Positions 1-11,989 of a DNA stretch of 64,000 nt are shown one piece after another. Source of the DNA: Zoroaster sp. YZ-2022 (taxonomy: Eukaryota; Echinodermata; Asteroidea; Forcipulatida; Zoroasteridae); assembly GCA_029582265.1 (NCBI GenBank), contig CM055823.1:27640569-27704568 (forward strand), read 5' to 3'. A model generated the notes under the pieces. The model did no database searches. It was given only the letters and a program-made list of their open reading frames with translations, and was not told the origin of the DNA. The translations under genes and the position numbers were made by a program. The first letter of the stretch is position 1, and every line of letters starts with the position of its first letter.

Positions 1-2021
1 GTTTGCCAATACATATAGCTCTAGGTTTGCCAATACATATAGCTCTAGGTTTGCCAATACATATAGCTCTAGGTTTGCCAATACATATAGCTCTAGGTTT
101 GCCAATACATATAGCTCTAGGTTTGCCAATACATATAGCTCTAGGTTTGCCAATACATATACTGTAGCTCTAGGTTTGCCAATACATATACTGTAGCTCT
201 AGGTTTGCCAATACATACATGTATAGCTCTATGTTTGCCAATACACATAGCTCTAGGTTTGCCAATACATATAGCTCTAGGTTTGCCAATACATATAGCT
301 CTAGGTTTGCCAATACATATAGCTCTAGGTTTGCCAATACATATAGCTCTAGGTTTGCCAATACATATAGCTCTAGGTTTGCCAATACATACATGTATAG
401 CTCTGTTTGCCAATAGCTCTATGTTTGCCAATACACATAGCTCTAGGTTTGCCAATACACATAGCTCTATAGGTTTGCCAATACATATAGCTCTAGGTTT
501 GCCAATACATATAGCTCTAGGTTTGCCAATACACATAGCTCTAGGTTTGCCAATACATATAGCTCTAGGTTTGCCAATACATATAGCTCTAGGTTTGCCA
601 ATACACATAGCTCTAGGTTTGCCAATACATATAGCTCTAGGTTTGCCAATACATACATGTATAGCTCTATGTTTGCCAATACACATAGCTCTAGGTTTGC
701 CAATACATATAGCTCTAGGTTTGCCAATACATATAGCTCTAGGTTTGCCAATACATATAGCTCTAGGTTTGCCAATACATATAGCTCTAGGTTTGCCAAT
801 ACACATAGCTCTAGGTTTGCCAATAGCTCTATGTTTGCCAATACATATAGCTCTAGGTTTGCCAATACACATAGCTCTAGGTTTGCCAATACATATACAT
901 GTAGCTCTAGGTTTGCCAATACATACATGTATAGCTCTATGTTTGCCAATACACATAGCTCTAGGTTTGCCAATACATATAGCTCTAGGTTTGCCAATAC
1001 ATATAGCTCTAGGTTTGCCAATACACATAGCTCTAGGTTTGCCAATACATATAGCTCTAGGTTTGCCAATACATATAGCTCTAGGTTTGCCAATACACAT
1101 AGCTCTAGGTTTGCCAATACATACATGTATAGCTCTAGGTTTGCCAATAGCTCTATGTTTGCCAATACATATAGCTCTAGGTTTGCCAATACACATAGCT
1201 CTAGGTTTGCCAATACATATAGCTCTAGGTTTGCCAATACATATAGCTCTAGGTTTGCCAATACATATAGCTCTAGGTTTGCCAATACATATAGCTCTAT
1301 GTTTGCCAATACATATAGCTCTAGGTTTGCCAATACATATAGCTCTATGTTTGCCAATACATATAGCTCTAGGTTTGCCAATACATATAGCTCTAGGTTT
1401 GCCAATACACATAGCTCTAGGTTTGCCAATACATATAGCTCTATGTTTGCCAATACACATAGCTCTAGGTTTGCCAATACACATAGCTCTAGGTTTGCCA
1501 ATACACATAGCTCTAGGTTTGCCAATACATATAGCTCTAGGTTTGCCAATACATATAGCTCTATGTTTGCCAATAGCTCTATGTTTGCCAATACATATAG
1601 CTCTAGGTTTGCCAATACACATAGCTCTAGGTTTGCCAATACATATAGCTCTAGGTTTGCCAATACATATAGCTCTAGGTTTGCCAATACATATAGCTCT
1701 ATGTTTGCCAATAGCTCTATGTTTGCCAATACATATAGCTCTAGGTTTGCCAATACATATAGCTCTAGGTTTGCCAATACATATAGCTCTAGGTTTGCCA
1801 ATACATATAGCTCTAGGTTTGCCAATAGCTCTATGTTTGCCAATACATATAGCTCTAGGTTTGCCAATACATATAGCTCTATGTTTGCCAATACACATAG
1901 CTCTAGGTTTGCCAATACATATAGCTCTAGGTTTGCCAATACATACATGTAGCTCTAGGTTTGCCAATACATATACACTGTAGCTCTAGGTTTGCCAATA
2001 CATATGTAGCTCTAGGTTTGC
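1..2021. repeat. 24-bp satellite array, about 80 copies
   Basis: Tandem array with a 24-bp basic unit made of gtttgccaata followed by catatagctctag. It is already in progress at base 1, so its full length is unknown. Variants are single-base changes (catata/cacata, ctctag/ctctat), 18-bp short units lacking the catata part, and longer units with catacatgta. The unit length is a multiple of 3, so long open frames appear on both strands, but they are only repeated octapeptides. The array ends in a degenerate copy near 2021. No gene-like content is seen. Confidence 0.97.
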
Positions 2022-3771
2022 GACTGCAAATTTATTCTAGGCCAACCAACCCTTGTTCAAGTACCTTTGATGCTTCATATTACCGACTGAGGCTCTAAAT
2101 GCCGACTGAGAAAAATTATTGAGGGGGGGGGGTTCACACCACCCAACCCCCCCCTCCCTACGGCTCTGGTTGGTGTAAAATGTTTACACATATATCAATT
2201 ATCCTGGGTAATGATTTTATCTGAAGCGTCTTATCTTAGAGAAAACAAGAATTGTTTTGTCGACAAATGGTCCTCTTACGATTGAAAATCGCCTTCCTGA
2301 TGTCACCCTTGCAAAATCACCGCTTCAGTGGACAAAACCAGCCAACAAAATGTGTAAATAACAACAAATATATCAGTGCTGTTGAACCTGTTAAAGAGAC
2401 AATAATCGTCTTGAACATCAACACAGCGTACCAGTATTGGAATGCTAGTTGTTAACCCAGTGACTGAAAGTAACACCCAACGTGATAAGGTTCCGTTGCT
2501 GCTGCATAAATGAGCCAGTAATATTCAGTCGCTGTGTTCATCTTAAACTAGGACACCGATTCCATGCCCTGTTGAAAGTCTGCTCTGATCGTGCCGATAC
2601 TGTCCCTTTAATGCAAATGTCGCCATTTGTTTTCCATCAACGGACCTTAAAAAGATTATTCTGAATTCAAGAGGAAAAAAAAGGTTTTGGTTAAATGACA
2701 ATTTACAATATTTTGAGTTGCCTTTTTTAGTTGCTTTATTAATATTTCCTTAGAGTGGGGTCTTTAACCCTAACCACCCCAAATCCATCAAAATCCTCCA
2801 AGGGGCACTTTTCTGGAAAAATACAGCACTGTTGGAAACTGGCACTTTCACCTCTTCAAACGGGGCAAAATTACTGCCTGGCAAGAGGTACAGGCCATAA
2901 ATGCTGAATATTAATGATCAACGAAAATGCACAGTGCATTTTGAAGATAAGGGCATGTTTCCCAAAGTGCACTGATGGATTTTGGAGGATTCAGGAAGGT
3001 TCCTAGCCAGAATACCTAGTGGGTTTTAATCACAGGAACAGGTCTGTGGTATTCACACCAAGGAACAGGTCTGTGGTACACACCGAAACATGTCTGTGTT
3101 GTCACAGAGCAAGGGTTGTACCACTTGGAGTCAACCTAACAGTACTTCCTCTGTCTGGGAGTGGGACCTCTCAGGGCTGCTTGTCATCTGTTTTTCATAT
3201 TCTATTGTTATTTATTACCAATACCCCTTGATCCTAGACCCAGCTGGACTCAGTGACATTAATAATCCCTAAGTATCAAAATCAAATTACATATCAAATT
3301 GACTAATGTCTCTAATGACCTTAAGCTACACAGGGGCATTAGAAGCCAAAAAATGGGTCAGCACTCAGACTGGAGGGCACAATCTTGGATAACTGAAGTT
3401 ACCCAACCGCCTGATGTGGAGACAGGATAACTAAGTCACAGGCAAAAGGCTTCTTAAAAGGGGTTAGTGTTTCTGTAGGCCTTGGATTAAGCAGTTGGTT
3501 TTGTCCTTGTCTCAAAGAGTTAGAACTTGTAAAAACAAACTCGCTTTGATTTGACTTTCTGTGTAACACAGAGATGGGTCTTTTTTTAGTGAATTAAATG
3601 CACCTGAATTAAGTGATTTTGATATGCACACATGGCAAATTTTATTTTTGTTAAAATCCAAGACCACTAGTCAGAATAACATTACAACAAAACACCTTTT
3701 TTTCAGTTAAATTTTTGTGTGTTTGACTTAAATTGCCACGATGCATGTATGCTAAATTAACTCCTTCGTAA
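2022..3771. other. no gene seen; sparse repeats
   Basis: Unique-looking AT-rich sequence without a supportable coding region. It contains a poly-G/poly-C patch around 2124-2155, one truncated copy of the 225-bp MITE family B (2456-2611), and short direct repeats of 'ggattttggaggatt' type that recur near 26640-26930. Short open frames here show no recognisable motif. Confidence 0.6.
2456..2611. mobile_element. MITE family B, left-truncated copy
   Basis: The right two thirds of a family seen in full at 35449-35672. It carries the inner palindromic cores 'cagtgactgaaa' and 'ttcagtcgctgtg' and ends with 'gatactgtccctttaa'. The left terminal inverted repeat is missing. The family is palindromic with ends ttaaagggacagtatcgtc and no coding capacity. 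Confidence 0.8.
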
Positions 3772-4385
3772 AAGGGCTGTGCATTTTTGGTTATTTCGGG
3801 AGCCGGATACCTGAAATTTGAAATTTTCAGATACCTGGGTACCCATTTTGTAAAAACACATTAACCAGTTCGCATCGGAGGCCGTGTATACACGCAATTT
3901 TTTTTTGCACCACGGATCGGAGAGCGTCTAAACACGCCAGAGGAAACTCCGGAATATTTGTATGCATGCTCGGTTGAGCCACGCGTGTACGGTGACATGC
4001 TCTGAAGTGCCGGCCACACGCTGTGGAAGCTTCCATTAACGTGTATGTGGGAAAAAGAAACCCGCCACAGGGGCCCAGATAAACTTTTTTATTCCCGACG
4101 CGAACTGGTTAATACTCCTGAATGTATAAAATAACCAATACGAACACAAGTTTCAAACAAAAGCCAGCAAGTATGTGAATGGTTGTTGGCAAATGTTACT
4201 TCTAAAGCCTTCATCCAAATTTTCTTCATTTTGTTAGCAAAAAATTAGAGACTTCCATTATTTTGTGTGGTTTAAAAATGTTCAGTCGGAATTTTAAAAT
4301 GTCGTTTACGGGTAATTAGAACTGAAAAATGGAATCGGGGTAATGACATTTTCGGTCGGGTATCCGGATACCTTGCACAGCCTTA
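3772..4385. mobile_element. hAT-type non-autonomous element (family H) interrupted by a TTAA element
   Basis: Terminal inverted repeats aagggctgtgc and gcacagcctta. Flanking 8-bp direct repeats cttcgtaa (3764-3771) and ctttgtaa (4386-4393) differ at one base. An 8-bp duplication is characteristic of hAT transposons. Inside, the sequence runs through 'ggatacctgaaa' and its inverted partner 'ggtatccggatacc'. The middle is interrupted by a separate element at 3865-4109. Related copies lie at 46072-46425 and 47702-48199. No transposase frame is present. Confidence 0.85.
3865..4109. mobile_element. piggyBac-type MITE (family C), copy 1
   Basis: Flanked on both sides by TTAA (3861-3864 and 4110-4113), with inverted ends ccagttcgcatcgg and cgacgcgaactgg. 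Exact TTAA duplication is the hallmark of piggyBac-superfamily insertion. The core is more GC-rich than its surroundings. Three more copies with the same ends and TTAA flanks are at 17137, 29117 and 30090. It is non-coding, so an autonomous partner must be elsewhere if the family is active. Confidence 0.88.
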
Positions 4386-5450
4386 CTTTGTAATAACGCC
4401 ATTACCACGAATCCTTGTTTGTTAGATTCTAGGGTTTATGGTAATATCCAATTTCGAAAATTGCCTTCTGTTGAACAAAAGCAAGAAACCAATTTCACGG
4501 CCATAGTAAAAATTTAATTGAAACATCTCATTCTACAAATTTCATATAAATATTAGAGTTAAATGTACTTTGTAAGTCTTCACTTGCTCAGCAATGTGTT
4601 GTCACTTAAGTGCAATTATCAGGCCCTATTTGCCAAACATAATATAACTTGTTACAATGGCCAGCGGCTAAACAGCTGATGTATTCTCTACAGAAATGAA
4701 TAAATGATAAAAGGAAGTACAGGAGCCAGCTTGACACCCTATTTATGAAGGTGATGGATTGAGATGGTCATGGTCCATTGAACTCAGACACTGTTCTGGG
4801 GAGGTTTTAGCCCACTAGAAAGCTCTGAGCCATTATTCGGTCCACATAGAACCATTTGTACGCATGTACATGTACATGTAGCAAGATTTTTAAGTAGAAT
4901 TATGTTTTCCTATGGTAAATTTTGTTCTCACTTGTTATTAGTGCTAAAGTCAGTATTAATTTTGTAAATTTATTCTAATTGGATCAAGCAACTTCCTGCT
5001 CTGAAACTCAATAACTTTAATCAAATTATTTTGAGAGCTGGCATTCTTTATTTCTCATGTTCCCAATTATATTAATAAGAAAAAACACCACAATGGTTTT
5101 ATTTCATCTCCAAAATTTATGCTTTTATCACATTTAAAAAACAAAAATGAAACCACATTTGTGTAAATCTGTATACACTTAAAGCAAGAACCCACGTTAC
5201 TGCAAAAGACATCAAGCTAAAATTTTGCAGATCAAATTTCAACAGACACCTCTGGATGTTGGCCAAAATTATTAAAATTTGAAATCTCATCTTACATTTG
5301 ACTTCAAATTTTAATGGATTTTTCACACCGGTAACCAGTCGTGTTGCAACCTCGTTACAAGCTTGAGTGGCAAATGCGACACATGCGGTTACCAGGGGTT
5401 AACATATGCATCAGACGTGGTTGTTTTATCCAGAATTTGAAATTGAAGCT
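4386..5450. other. no gene seen
   Basis: AT-rich non-coding sequence with no tandem array or clear terminal-repeat element. A short tacatgtacatgta stretch lies near 4866. The minus-strand open frame at 5117-5326 has no recognisable domain and I do not call it. Confidence 0.55.
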
Positions 5451-5808
5451 TAGAGCCAAAAAATAAACGTCCCTGGTTTCTGGTCTCCGCGTGCGTCGCC
5501 TCAGACCTGCTCATCAGCATTTTTAATTTTCTTTATTTGCTGGGTCGATTGGAAATCTGCCGTGCTGTGCTTTAAATGACTTTTTCACATAGGGGTATGA
5601 ACGTTTGCCCGATTTGTGAGGCCTCTCTTAGCCACCATATTTTGCATATATGGGAAATTTGGTCCACACGTATTTTATGTATCACATATGTCCCTGTTGG
5701 CAAAAAAAAAAGATTACCCCCCCCCCCCCCCAAAAAAAATTAACGTCACTGTACTGATTTTGAAGCCGACCGATGACCAGAAACTGAAGACTTTTCTTCT
5801 TTGGCCTT
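5451..5808. mobile_element. interspersed element family E, copy 1
   Basis: About 355 bp bounded by inverted 'tggtttctggtctccgcg' and 'gaccagaaactgaagac', with the segment 'gaagccgaccgatgaccag' near the right end. It contains a poly-A/poly-C stretch. Other copies are at 10911-11232 (opposite orientation) and 32637-33012. Non-coding; superfamily not determined. Confidence 0.75.
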
Positions 5809-5939
5809 AAATTCACAATTGGTTGTCTCCAAAAACATGATCACAATTTTACATAAAATTTAATTATTATTGATGGTTTATGAGAAAGCAGCCGGTGGGC
5901 CGAAAACAATTAAATTTACATAGTTAAAAATACCATAAA

Positions 5940-6355
5940 AAAGCTTGGGCAGTAGGCCTATCAATTTTTTTTCATATATCGCGATTTTCGATAATATCAC
6001 GATTATTTTTTCATTCATGCATGATTGCTTTAGAGCCGATAACCACAGGTATGTACCCCTCTACAAGCGTCACAATAAATCGCAAATTCATTTGCAGATC
6101 AGAGCGTGTATGTACTTCTGAAGTAGGCCTAGTTCGCTTTTGTTTCTCACTTCCAAAAGCTGAAAAGACTGTTCTAATTTTGTTTCCATGGAATTTCTGA
6201 CTTGACTCACAATGGCGATTTTTTTTTCTAATCGCGATATATTTATTTAATCGTGACTTGCCGATATCTCAATAACTTAAAAAGGTTCTCGATATCGTAA
6301 TCGAATAAAAAAGGTATCGCGATATTCGATATTATCGTGTTATCACCCAAGCTTA
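5940..6355. mobile_element. hAT-type MITE (family A), copy 1
   Basis: A palindromic element of about 415 bp with ends aagcttgggc and gcccaagctta-like sequence. It is rich in atcgcgat/tatcg motifs on both arms and has an inner segment 'gctttagagccgataacc'. Sister copies at 17482 and 48232 have perfect 8-bp target duplications, which assigns the family to the hAT type. Flanks of this copy are too diverged to show the duplication clearly. Confidence 0.85.
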
Positions 6356-7890
6356 CCCCAATAATTTTTTTAAGGAAAGAAAGGGGAGGGGGGGGGGGGG
6401 GGGCGAGCAAATGAAAAGGTTACTAGTTTATAATTGGTATATAGTTGATGATTGATTACCAAACATCCCCTTGAAATATATCTGTCTCGGCCGACTCAGA
6501 TGCTGTTCGTAAAATTGTAGTGTAATAATTTCCAGAATGAATTTCTGTCATGGGTCTGCCCTCATAGAGCCAAAATGCAAACAGTGAACACTTTGTGGTT
6601 AAAGAATGTTCCACCAACATGTCATTGTTCCCCTGAGGGTAATCATTGGATTTTCTCCATGATGCATTGGACTTTCAGATATATATATACATGAATACAT
6701 ACTGTAAATGCATTGTTAAACGTTTAAAATTTTCATATATATTTTATACAATAGAGAGGGAAAGCTCTGTGGGGTGTCACATTATATTTTTTGAAATGTT
6801 TGTTTACCTTGTAGCGTAACAAACAAATAATGATACTTGAGGGACTGGAGCCTGAAAGTTCAAATACACATGTAGAGTTCACAAATATAGTTGACATAAA
6901 CTTAAAATGAAAGGTGTGAATGTAAAAAATGTCAGTTGTAATGTATTGTGACATTTTAAACCTTGTAAAAGTCAGCAGACTGTACAAAAATCTTTCCACC
7001 CTAGTTTTGTTGTTTTTGTCTTGTATAGTTTGGCTAAATCTGCACATGGCAGATTTGAAACCTACAGTAAATGGAAAAAGTTCAAGCTCACTCTTAAGGA
7101 CCAAAAATAATAATGTTTCAATTTCGGGTTGAGCTCAGCTTTAAAAAATGGTGCACATAACCCCTTCATGTTGTCGGTTTAAAGGGAATGTACAAAACAT
7201 CAGTATTTAGTAACGTACGTTGATTTCAACCCTTTTAAACCTACGTTTCATCACAATGGGTGCTCACATTTTTTTTTAGAAAACTGTCGGCATATTTTAA
7301 TGTTTTATAAAAAGTTGGCATTCAATTCAAAATAAAAAAATTCATGTTTTCAGAAAATTTATTTATTAAGTAAAAATTTCAAAATTTGAGAAATAAATAA
7401 TTATGTCATTTTGTGATGAAAATCCGAATCTGGGTTGCCAGCCATTCTGGCGAAGGCTGCAAATTCTCAGCTGATTGACCCAAAACGATTTCAAATTTGC
7501 TTATCTGCAAGTCTGAAGACATGTTTTCCCCCATTTCCCCTAGAAACCCATGACAAAATTCAGTTATGGAATTTGCCCATGAACTTCCAGTCTCTCTGAG
7601 GTTTGTTGTTAGTTCCTTAAATGTGGGTTACTCTTATTACCCTCATGGGGGTCGATACTGGCCAAGGATGGCACCACATCAGACCCCCTCAAGGTGTTTG
7701 ATTTCAACTCCAGGAATTAAAGGGAATATTTGCTGTATACAGCAGTAGTGTCTATCATTGTTACGAAGGTTTTATTATAATGTAAATAAAACCTTTTACG
7801 TTTTTGTACATACATGTACATGGGCCCTTTGAATTGAAAGAAAAAGCCTTTTGTTTTTTCATACCAAAAAGGGTTTCATAATTAGGGTTT
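6356..7890. other. no gene seen
   Basis: Non-coding, with a poly-G run at about 6386-6403 and AT-rich low-complexity patches near 7270-7400. The 123-residue minus-strand frame at 6733-7104 has no recognisable domain and poor coding character. I leave it uncalled. Confidence 0.55.
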
Positions 7891-7891
7891 G

Positions 7892-8227
7892 TTGGTATCA
7901 TTATTGGGAGAATAGGGTTTCAATCAGGATAAAAGTATATCCCAATCGGGATAGTATACAATGTAGCTGATATCAACTCCTCGGCATGCAAGGCAGGAGG
8001 TATCATTTCCTGATTGAAGCCTATTGTTATCCTCATTGGGAGAATAGGGTTTCAATCAGGATAAAAGTATATCCCAATCAGGATAGTATAGCTGACATCA
8101 ACTCCTAGGCATGCAAGGCAGAAGATATTGTTTCCTGATTGAAGTCTATTGGTATCCTCATTGGGAGAATAGGGTTTCAATCAGGATAAAAGTATATCCC
8201 AATTAGGATAGTATAGCTGACATCAAC
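7892..8227. repeat. tandem repeat, unit about 125-135 bp, about 2.6 copies
   Basis: The block 'attgggagaatagggtttca' followed by 'atcaggataaaagtatatcc' and 'ggcatgcaaggcag' recurs at about 7900, 8033 and 8160. The copies are nearly identical, which suggests recent duplication. Non-coding. Confidence 0.9.
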
Positions 8228-8296
8228 CATGTGTGGGTGTTTGTACATGTATGGATTATTATATCTACAGCTAGGCAAATATTTCCTTGACATTTA

Positions 8297-9130
8297 AAAA
8301 GATACAATGTTTCAGATCAATTTCTACCTTGACTTCCACAGGATAAGCAGTGTACATTACATGAACCTCATCACTACTTTTTTATAATCAAAATATTTAC
8401 ATTCAACTGGACACATTTGATACACTCTTTGTGGAAAGAGATACAATGTTTCAGATCATTTTCTACCTTGACTTCCACAGGATCAGCAGTGTACATTACA
8501 TCTCACCTCATCACTACTTTTTTATAATCAAAATATTTACATTCAACTGGACACATTTGATACACTCTTTGTGGAAAGAGATACAATGTTTCAGATCATT
8601 TTCTACCTTGACTTCCACAGGATCAGCAGTGTACATTACATCTCACCTCATCACTATTTTTTTATAATCAAAATATCTACATTCAACTGGACACATTTGA
8701 TACACTCTTTGTGGAAAGAGATACAATGTTTCAGATCATTTTCTACCTTGACTTCTACAGGATCAGCAGTGTACATTACATCTCACCTCATCACTGTTTT
8801 TTTATAATCAAAATATCTACATTCAACTGGACACATTTGATACACTCTTTGTGGAAAGAGATACAATGTTTCAGATCATTTTCTACCTTGACTTCTACAG
8901 GATCAGCAGTGTACATGTACATTACATCTCACCTCATCACTATTTTTTTATAATCAAAATATCTACATTCAACTGGACACATTTGATACACTCTTTGTGG
9001 AAAGAGATACAGTGTACAATGTTTCAGATCATTTTCTACCTTGACTTCAACAGGATCAGCAGTGTACATTACTTCTCACCTTATCACATCATCAAAACAT
9101 CTACATGTACATTCAGCTGGAAACATTAGC
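8297..9130. repeat. 140-bp tandem array, six copies
   Basis: Six head-to-tail units, each starting near 'gatacaatgtttcagatca' and containing 'aggatcagcagtgtacatta' and 'ttcaactggacacatttgat'. Units begin near 8303, 8440, 8580, 8720, 8860 and 9010. The fifth and sixth carry small insertions of tgtaca type. Translations across the array are shadows of the repeat. Confidence 0.95.
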
Positions 9131-9345
9131 ACTGCATCCAAGGACTCAGTAAATCTGTTATAAATACCTGTACATATTGACTGCGTCACATATGTTTATA
9201 ATTGAGAGTGTCCTTGGCTGTACAAAGGAATAACATGGCAGGCAACAATATGCACTGTATGTTCATATGTGCAGTCTATATTTTGCAGTTAGATCCCCAC
9301 ATATTAGCAATGATTGTAACAAATTACTGATGGGTAAGATTTGAG

Positions 9346-10642
9346 ACATGTATTAGTAATGCTGAAGGAGTCGTTTGTCACCCAGGGTACCCAGGCAATC
9401 TCAATCCTATATATACATTAGTAATGCATAAGGGGTCATTGTCACCTACTGTACACCCCAATGGTACCCAGGCAATCTCAATCCTACATTGTATATGTAC
9501 ATTAGTAATGCATAAGGGGTCGTTGTCACCTAGTGTACACCCCAATGGTACCCAGGCAATCTCAATCCTACATTGTATATGTACATTAGTAATGCATAAG
9601 GGGTCGTTGTCACCAAGGGTACTCACCAGTGGTACCCAGGCAATCTTAATCCTACTCCCCAATGGTACCCAGGCAATCTTAATCCTACTCCCCAATGGTA
9701 CCCAGGCAATCTTAATCCTATATGTACTAAGCTTGCATGATAACACAATAATATCGAATATCGCGATACCTTTTATATTCGATTATGATATCGAGAACCT
9801 TTTTAAGTTATCGAGAAATCGCGATTAACAAAATATATCGTGATTAAAAATATTGCCATTGTGAGTCACTTCACATAGAAACAAAATTAGGACAGTTTTT
9901 TTCAGCTTTTGGAAGTGAGAAATATAAGCGAAGTACATACACGCTATACAAACAAATGTATTGTGACTCTTGTAGAGGGGTACATAACTGTGGTTATCGG
10001 CTCTAAAGCAATCATGCATGACTGAAAAAAAATAATCGTGATACTCGCGATATATGTTTGCCGATATATCGTGGATGAAAAAAATTGATATCGCCCAAGC
10101 TTAATAATTATGTACATTAGTAATGCAGAAGGGGTCGTTGTCACCCAGGGTACTCCCCAATGGTACCCAGGCAATCTCAATCCTATATGTACATTAGTAA
10201 TGCAGAAGGGGACGTTGTCACCCAGGGTACTCCCCAATGGTACCCAGGCAATCTCAATCCTATATGTACATTAGTAATGCAGAAGGGGTCGTTGTCACCC
10301 AGGGTACTCCCCAATGGTACCCAGGCAATCTCAATCCTGTATGTACATTAGTAATGCAGAAGGGTCATTGTCATACAGGGTGCTCCCAATGGTACCCAGG
10401 CAATCTCAATCCTATACGTACATTAGTAATGCAGAAGGGGTCGTTGTCACCCAGGGTACTCCCCAATGGTACCCAGGCAATCTCAATCCTATATGTACAT
10501 TAGTAATGCAGAAGGGGTCGTTGTCACCCAGGGTACTCCCCAATGGTACCCAGGCAATCATAAAAGTACACCCAACATAGGATGGAGATTGCCTGGGTAC
10601 CATTGGGGAGTACCCTAGGTGACAACGACTCCTTCAGCAAAC
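9346..10642. repeat. 77-bp minisatellite, split by a hAT MITE, with an inverted terminal unit
   Basis: Tandem units contain 'tacattagtaatgcagaagg', 'gtcgttgtcaccc' and 'aatggtacccaggcaatct'. About five units precede a family A element (9728-10103) and six follow it. The last piece, about 10578-10640, is an inverted copy ('gattgcctgggtaccatt' ... 'gacaacgactccttc'). Partial units of about 28 bp repeat three times near 9655-9715. Long open frames here are repeat artefacts. Confidence 0.93.
9728..10103. mobile_element. hAT-type MITE (family A), copy 2
   Basis: Ends taagcttg and cgcccaagctta, the same internal organisation as the copy at 17482, inserted into the 77-bp minisatellite. The sequence 'tatgtac' of the repeat unit is found on both sides (just before the left end, and about 5 bp after the right end), consistent with a duplicated target. 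Confidence 0.87.
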
Positions 10643-10910
10643 ATATTCCTTCCTCCAAGAGCAACAGTGCCCTACTTAAAATTACCCAAAATATCAATAA
10701 TTTTTCTGCTGACATCACATCAAAATGTTATGGTATCGACCACCAATTCATTTTAAGAAAATTGATGGAAATCGCTGGTAAAAAAAACAAGGGAAAAAAC
10801 ATACTATATATAGGACATGTGCAGATACACTATAGTACAATTGACGTGCACCAGGAACATACTGTGTACAAAACTATTATTGATTGTACTTGTACACTGT
10901 AAATGTTTTG
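10643..10910. other. no gene seen
   Basis: Short AT-rich stretch between the minisatellite and the next element. The open frame that runs into it from 10582 starts in the inverted repeat unit and shows no conserved domain. Confidence 0.5.
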
Positions 10911-11232
10911 TAAGGCCAAGCAAAAAAGGTCTGTGGTTTCTGGTCCTAGGTTGGCTTCAAAATTGGTGCAGTGATGCAATTTTTTGATGGGAATCTTTTT
11001 TCGTTTGTGTTATTGTGGAACCAGACCAGATTTCCAATAGACAAAGGATGACTGCTCAAATCGAGCAAACAAGTCACAGCGGTGGCAGAATTCTAATCGA
11101 TCCACTAATTTTGGCTGCAATTTGACATCGTTTCATAGCACAAAAAAAATAGAAGACTAAAAATTCAGACGCGTGGGTCTGAGACGACATGAGCGGGGAC
11201 CAGAAACCTGAGACTTTTTCTTTTTGGCCTAA
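10911..11232. mobile_element. interspersed element family E, copy 2 (inverted)
   Basis: Begins 'ggtttctggtcctaggttgg' and ends 'gaccagaaacctgagac' plus a poly-T and 'ggcct'. It is the reverse-orientation relative of 5451-5808. It shares the inverted terminal motif tggtttctggtc/gaccagaaac. Non-coding. Confidence 0.72.
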
Positions 11233-11510
11233 AGCCATCTGGGATTCACTCCTGCCACCCCTCGACCCCTCGGGGCACAGGTGATTATATACAGGTGATT
11301 ATGATAAAAAAATCAATTGAAAGCCCTTCCAGTCATGGAAAAAGAAGTTTTTATTAACAGGGATACGGACAAATTACTGCTGACGGCAAGTTGTAGTACA
11401 ATGAAAGCCAAGCTGCTCTTTGTATTCATACTGTAATGAGTAGAAGGTAGATTGGGCAATTTTGAATTAGAAACAGATTCTAACTAAAAATAAACTGATG
11501 TCGTCAGACA

Positions 11511-11554
<44 letters not shown>

Positions 11555-11989
11555 TTCTGGTAATGAAACCAAGGTTGCCTCAAAAGCATACTTAAGCACT
11601 GTAGCTCGGAAGCCTGAGGAAACCTGTAAACAAGGGCGCTTGCTATGTGAACCAGAAACACCGGGGCCAGTAAACCCCTACTCTTCCACGATAAGTGTTC
11701 TGGGTTCTTTTACGTGCATTACTTTAATGATCTAGTACACATCTAGTACACATCCAGTTAGCTTGCAACAACTCGATTGCGTGTGATTATGTACTGTTAC
11801 TAAACTATGGTTTAATGCCGACAGAAATAACTACTATTTTTGCATTTATACTACAGCGGTACTTTAGGTCCTGTATGTTGGTAGGCAGTTTGCAACAGCT
11901 AAATTCTAAATTTACCAATAGAAATGTAAAAAAACTTTTCATTTTTAGTTTAATTTGTGAACAAATCTGATTCAAAGGAATGCCAACAT
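11233..11989. other. no gene; (TTA)n microsatellite and repeat remnant
   Basis: A (TTA)n run of about 14 units lies at 11511-11552. It is followed by about 170 bp reading through 'gtgttctgggttcttttacg', which looks like the body of a retroelement 3' region on the minus strand with the microsatellite as its tail. The family is not identified. Confidence 0.5.

Noticed and set aside
141..1983. Open frames of 430-608 residues on both strands
   Set aside because: They are translations of the 24-bp satellite; any repeat of length divisible by 3 without a stop gives such frames.
1..2021. CRISPR-like array
   Set aside because: Units are contiguous without unique spacers, and the genome is eukaryotic (spliced exons, LINEs, SINEs).
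9378..10603. Several 60-130 residue frames
   Set aside because: All are shadows of the 77-bp minisatellite or of the hAT MITE inside it.
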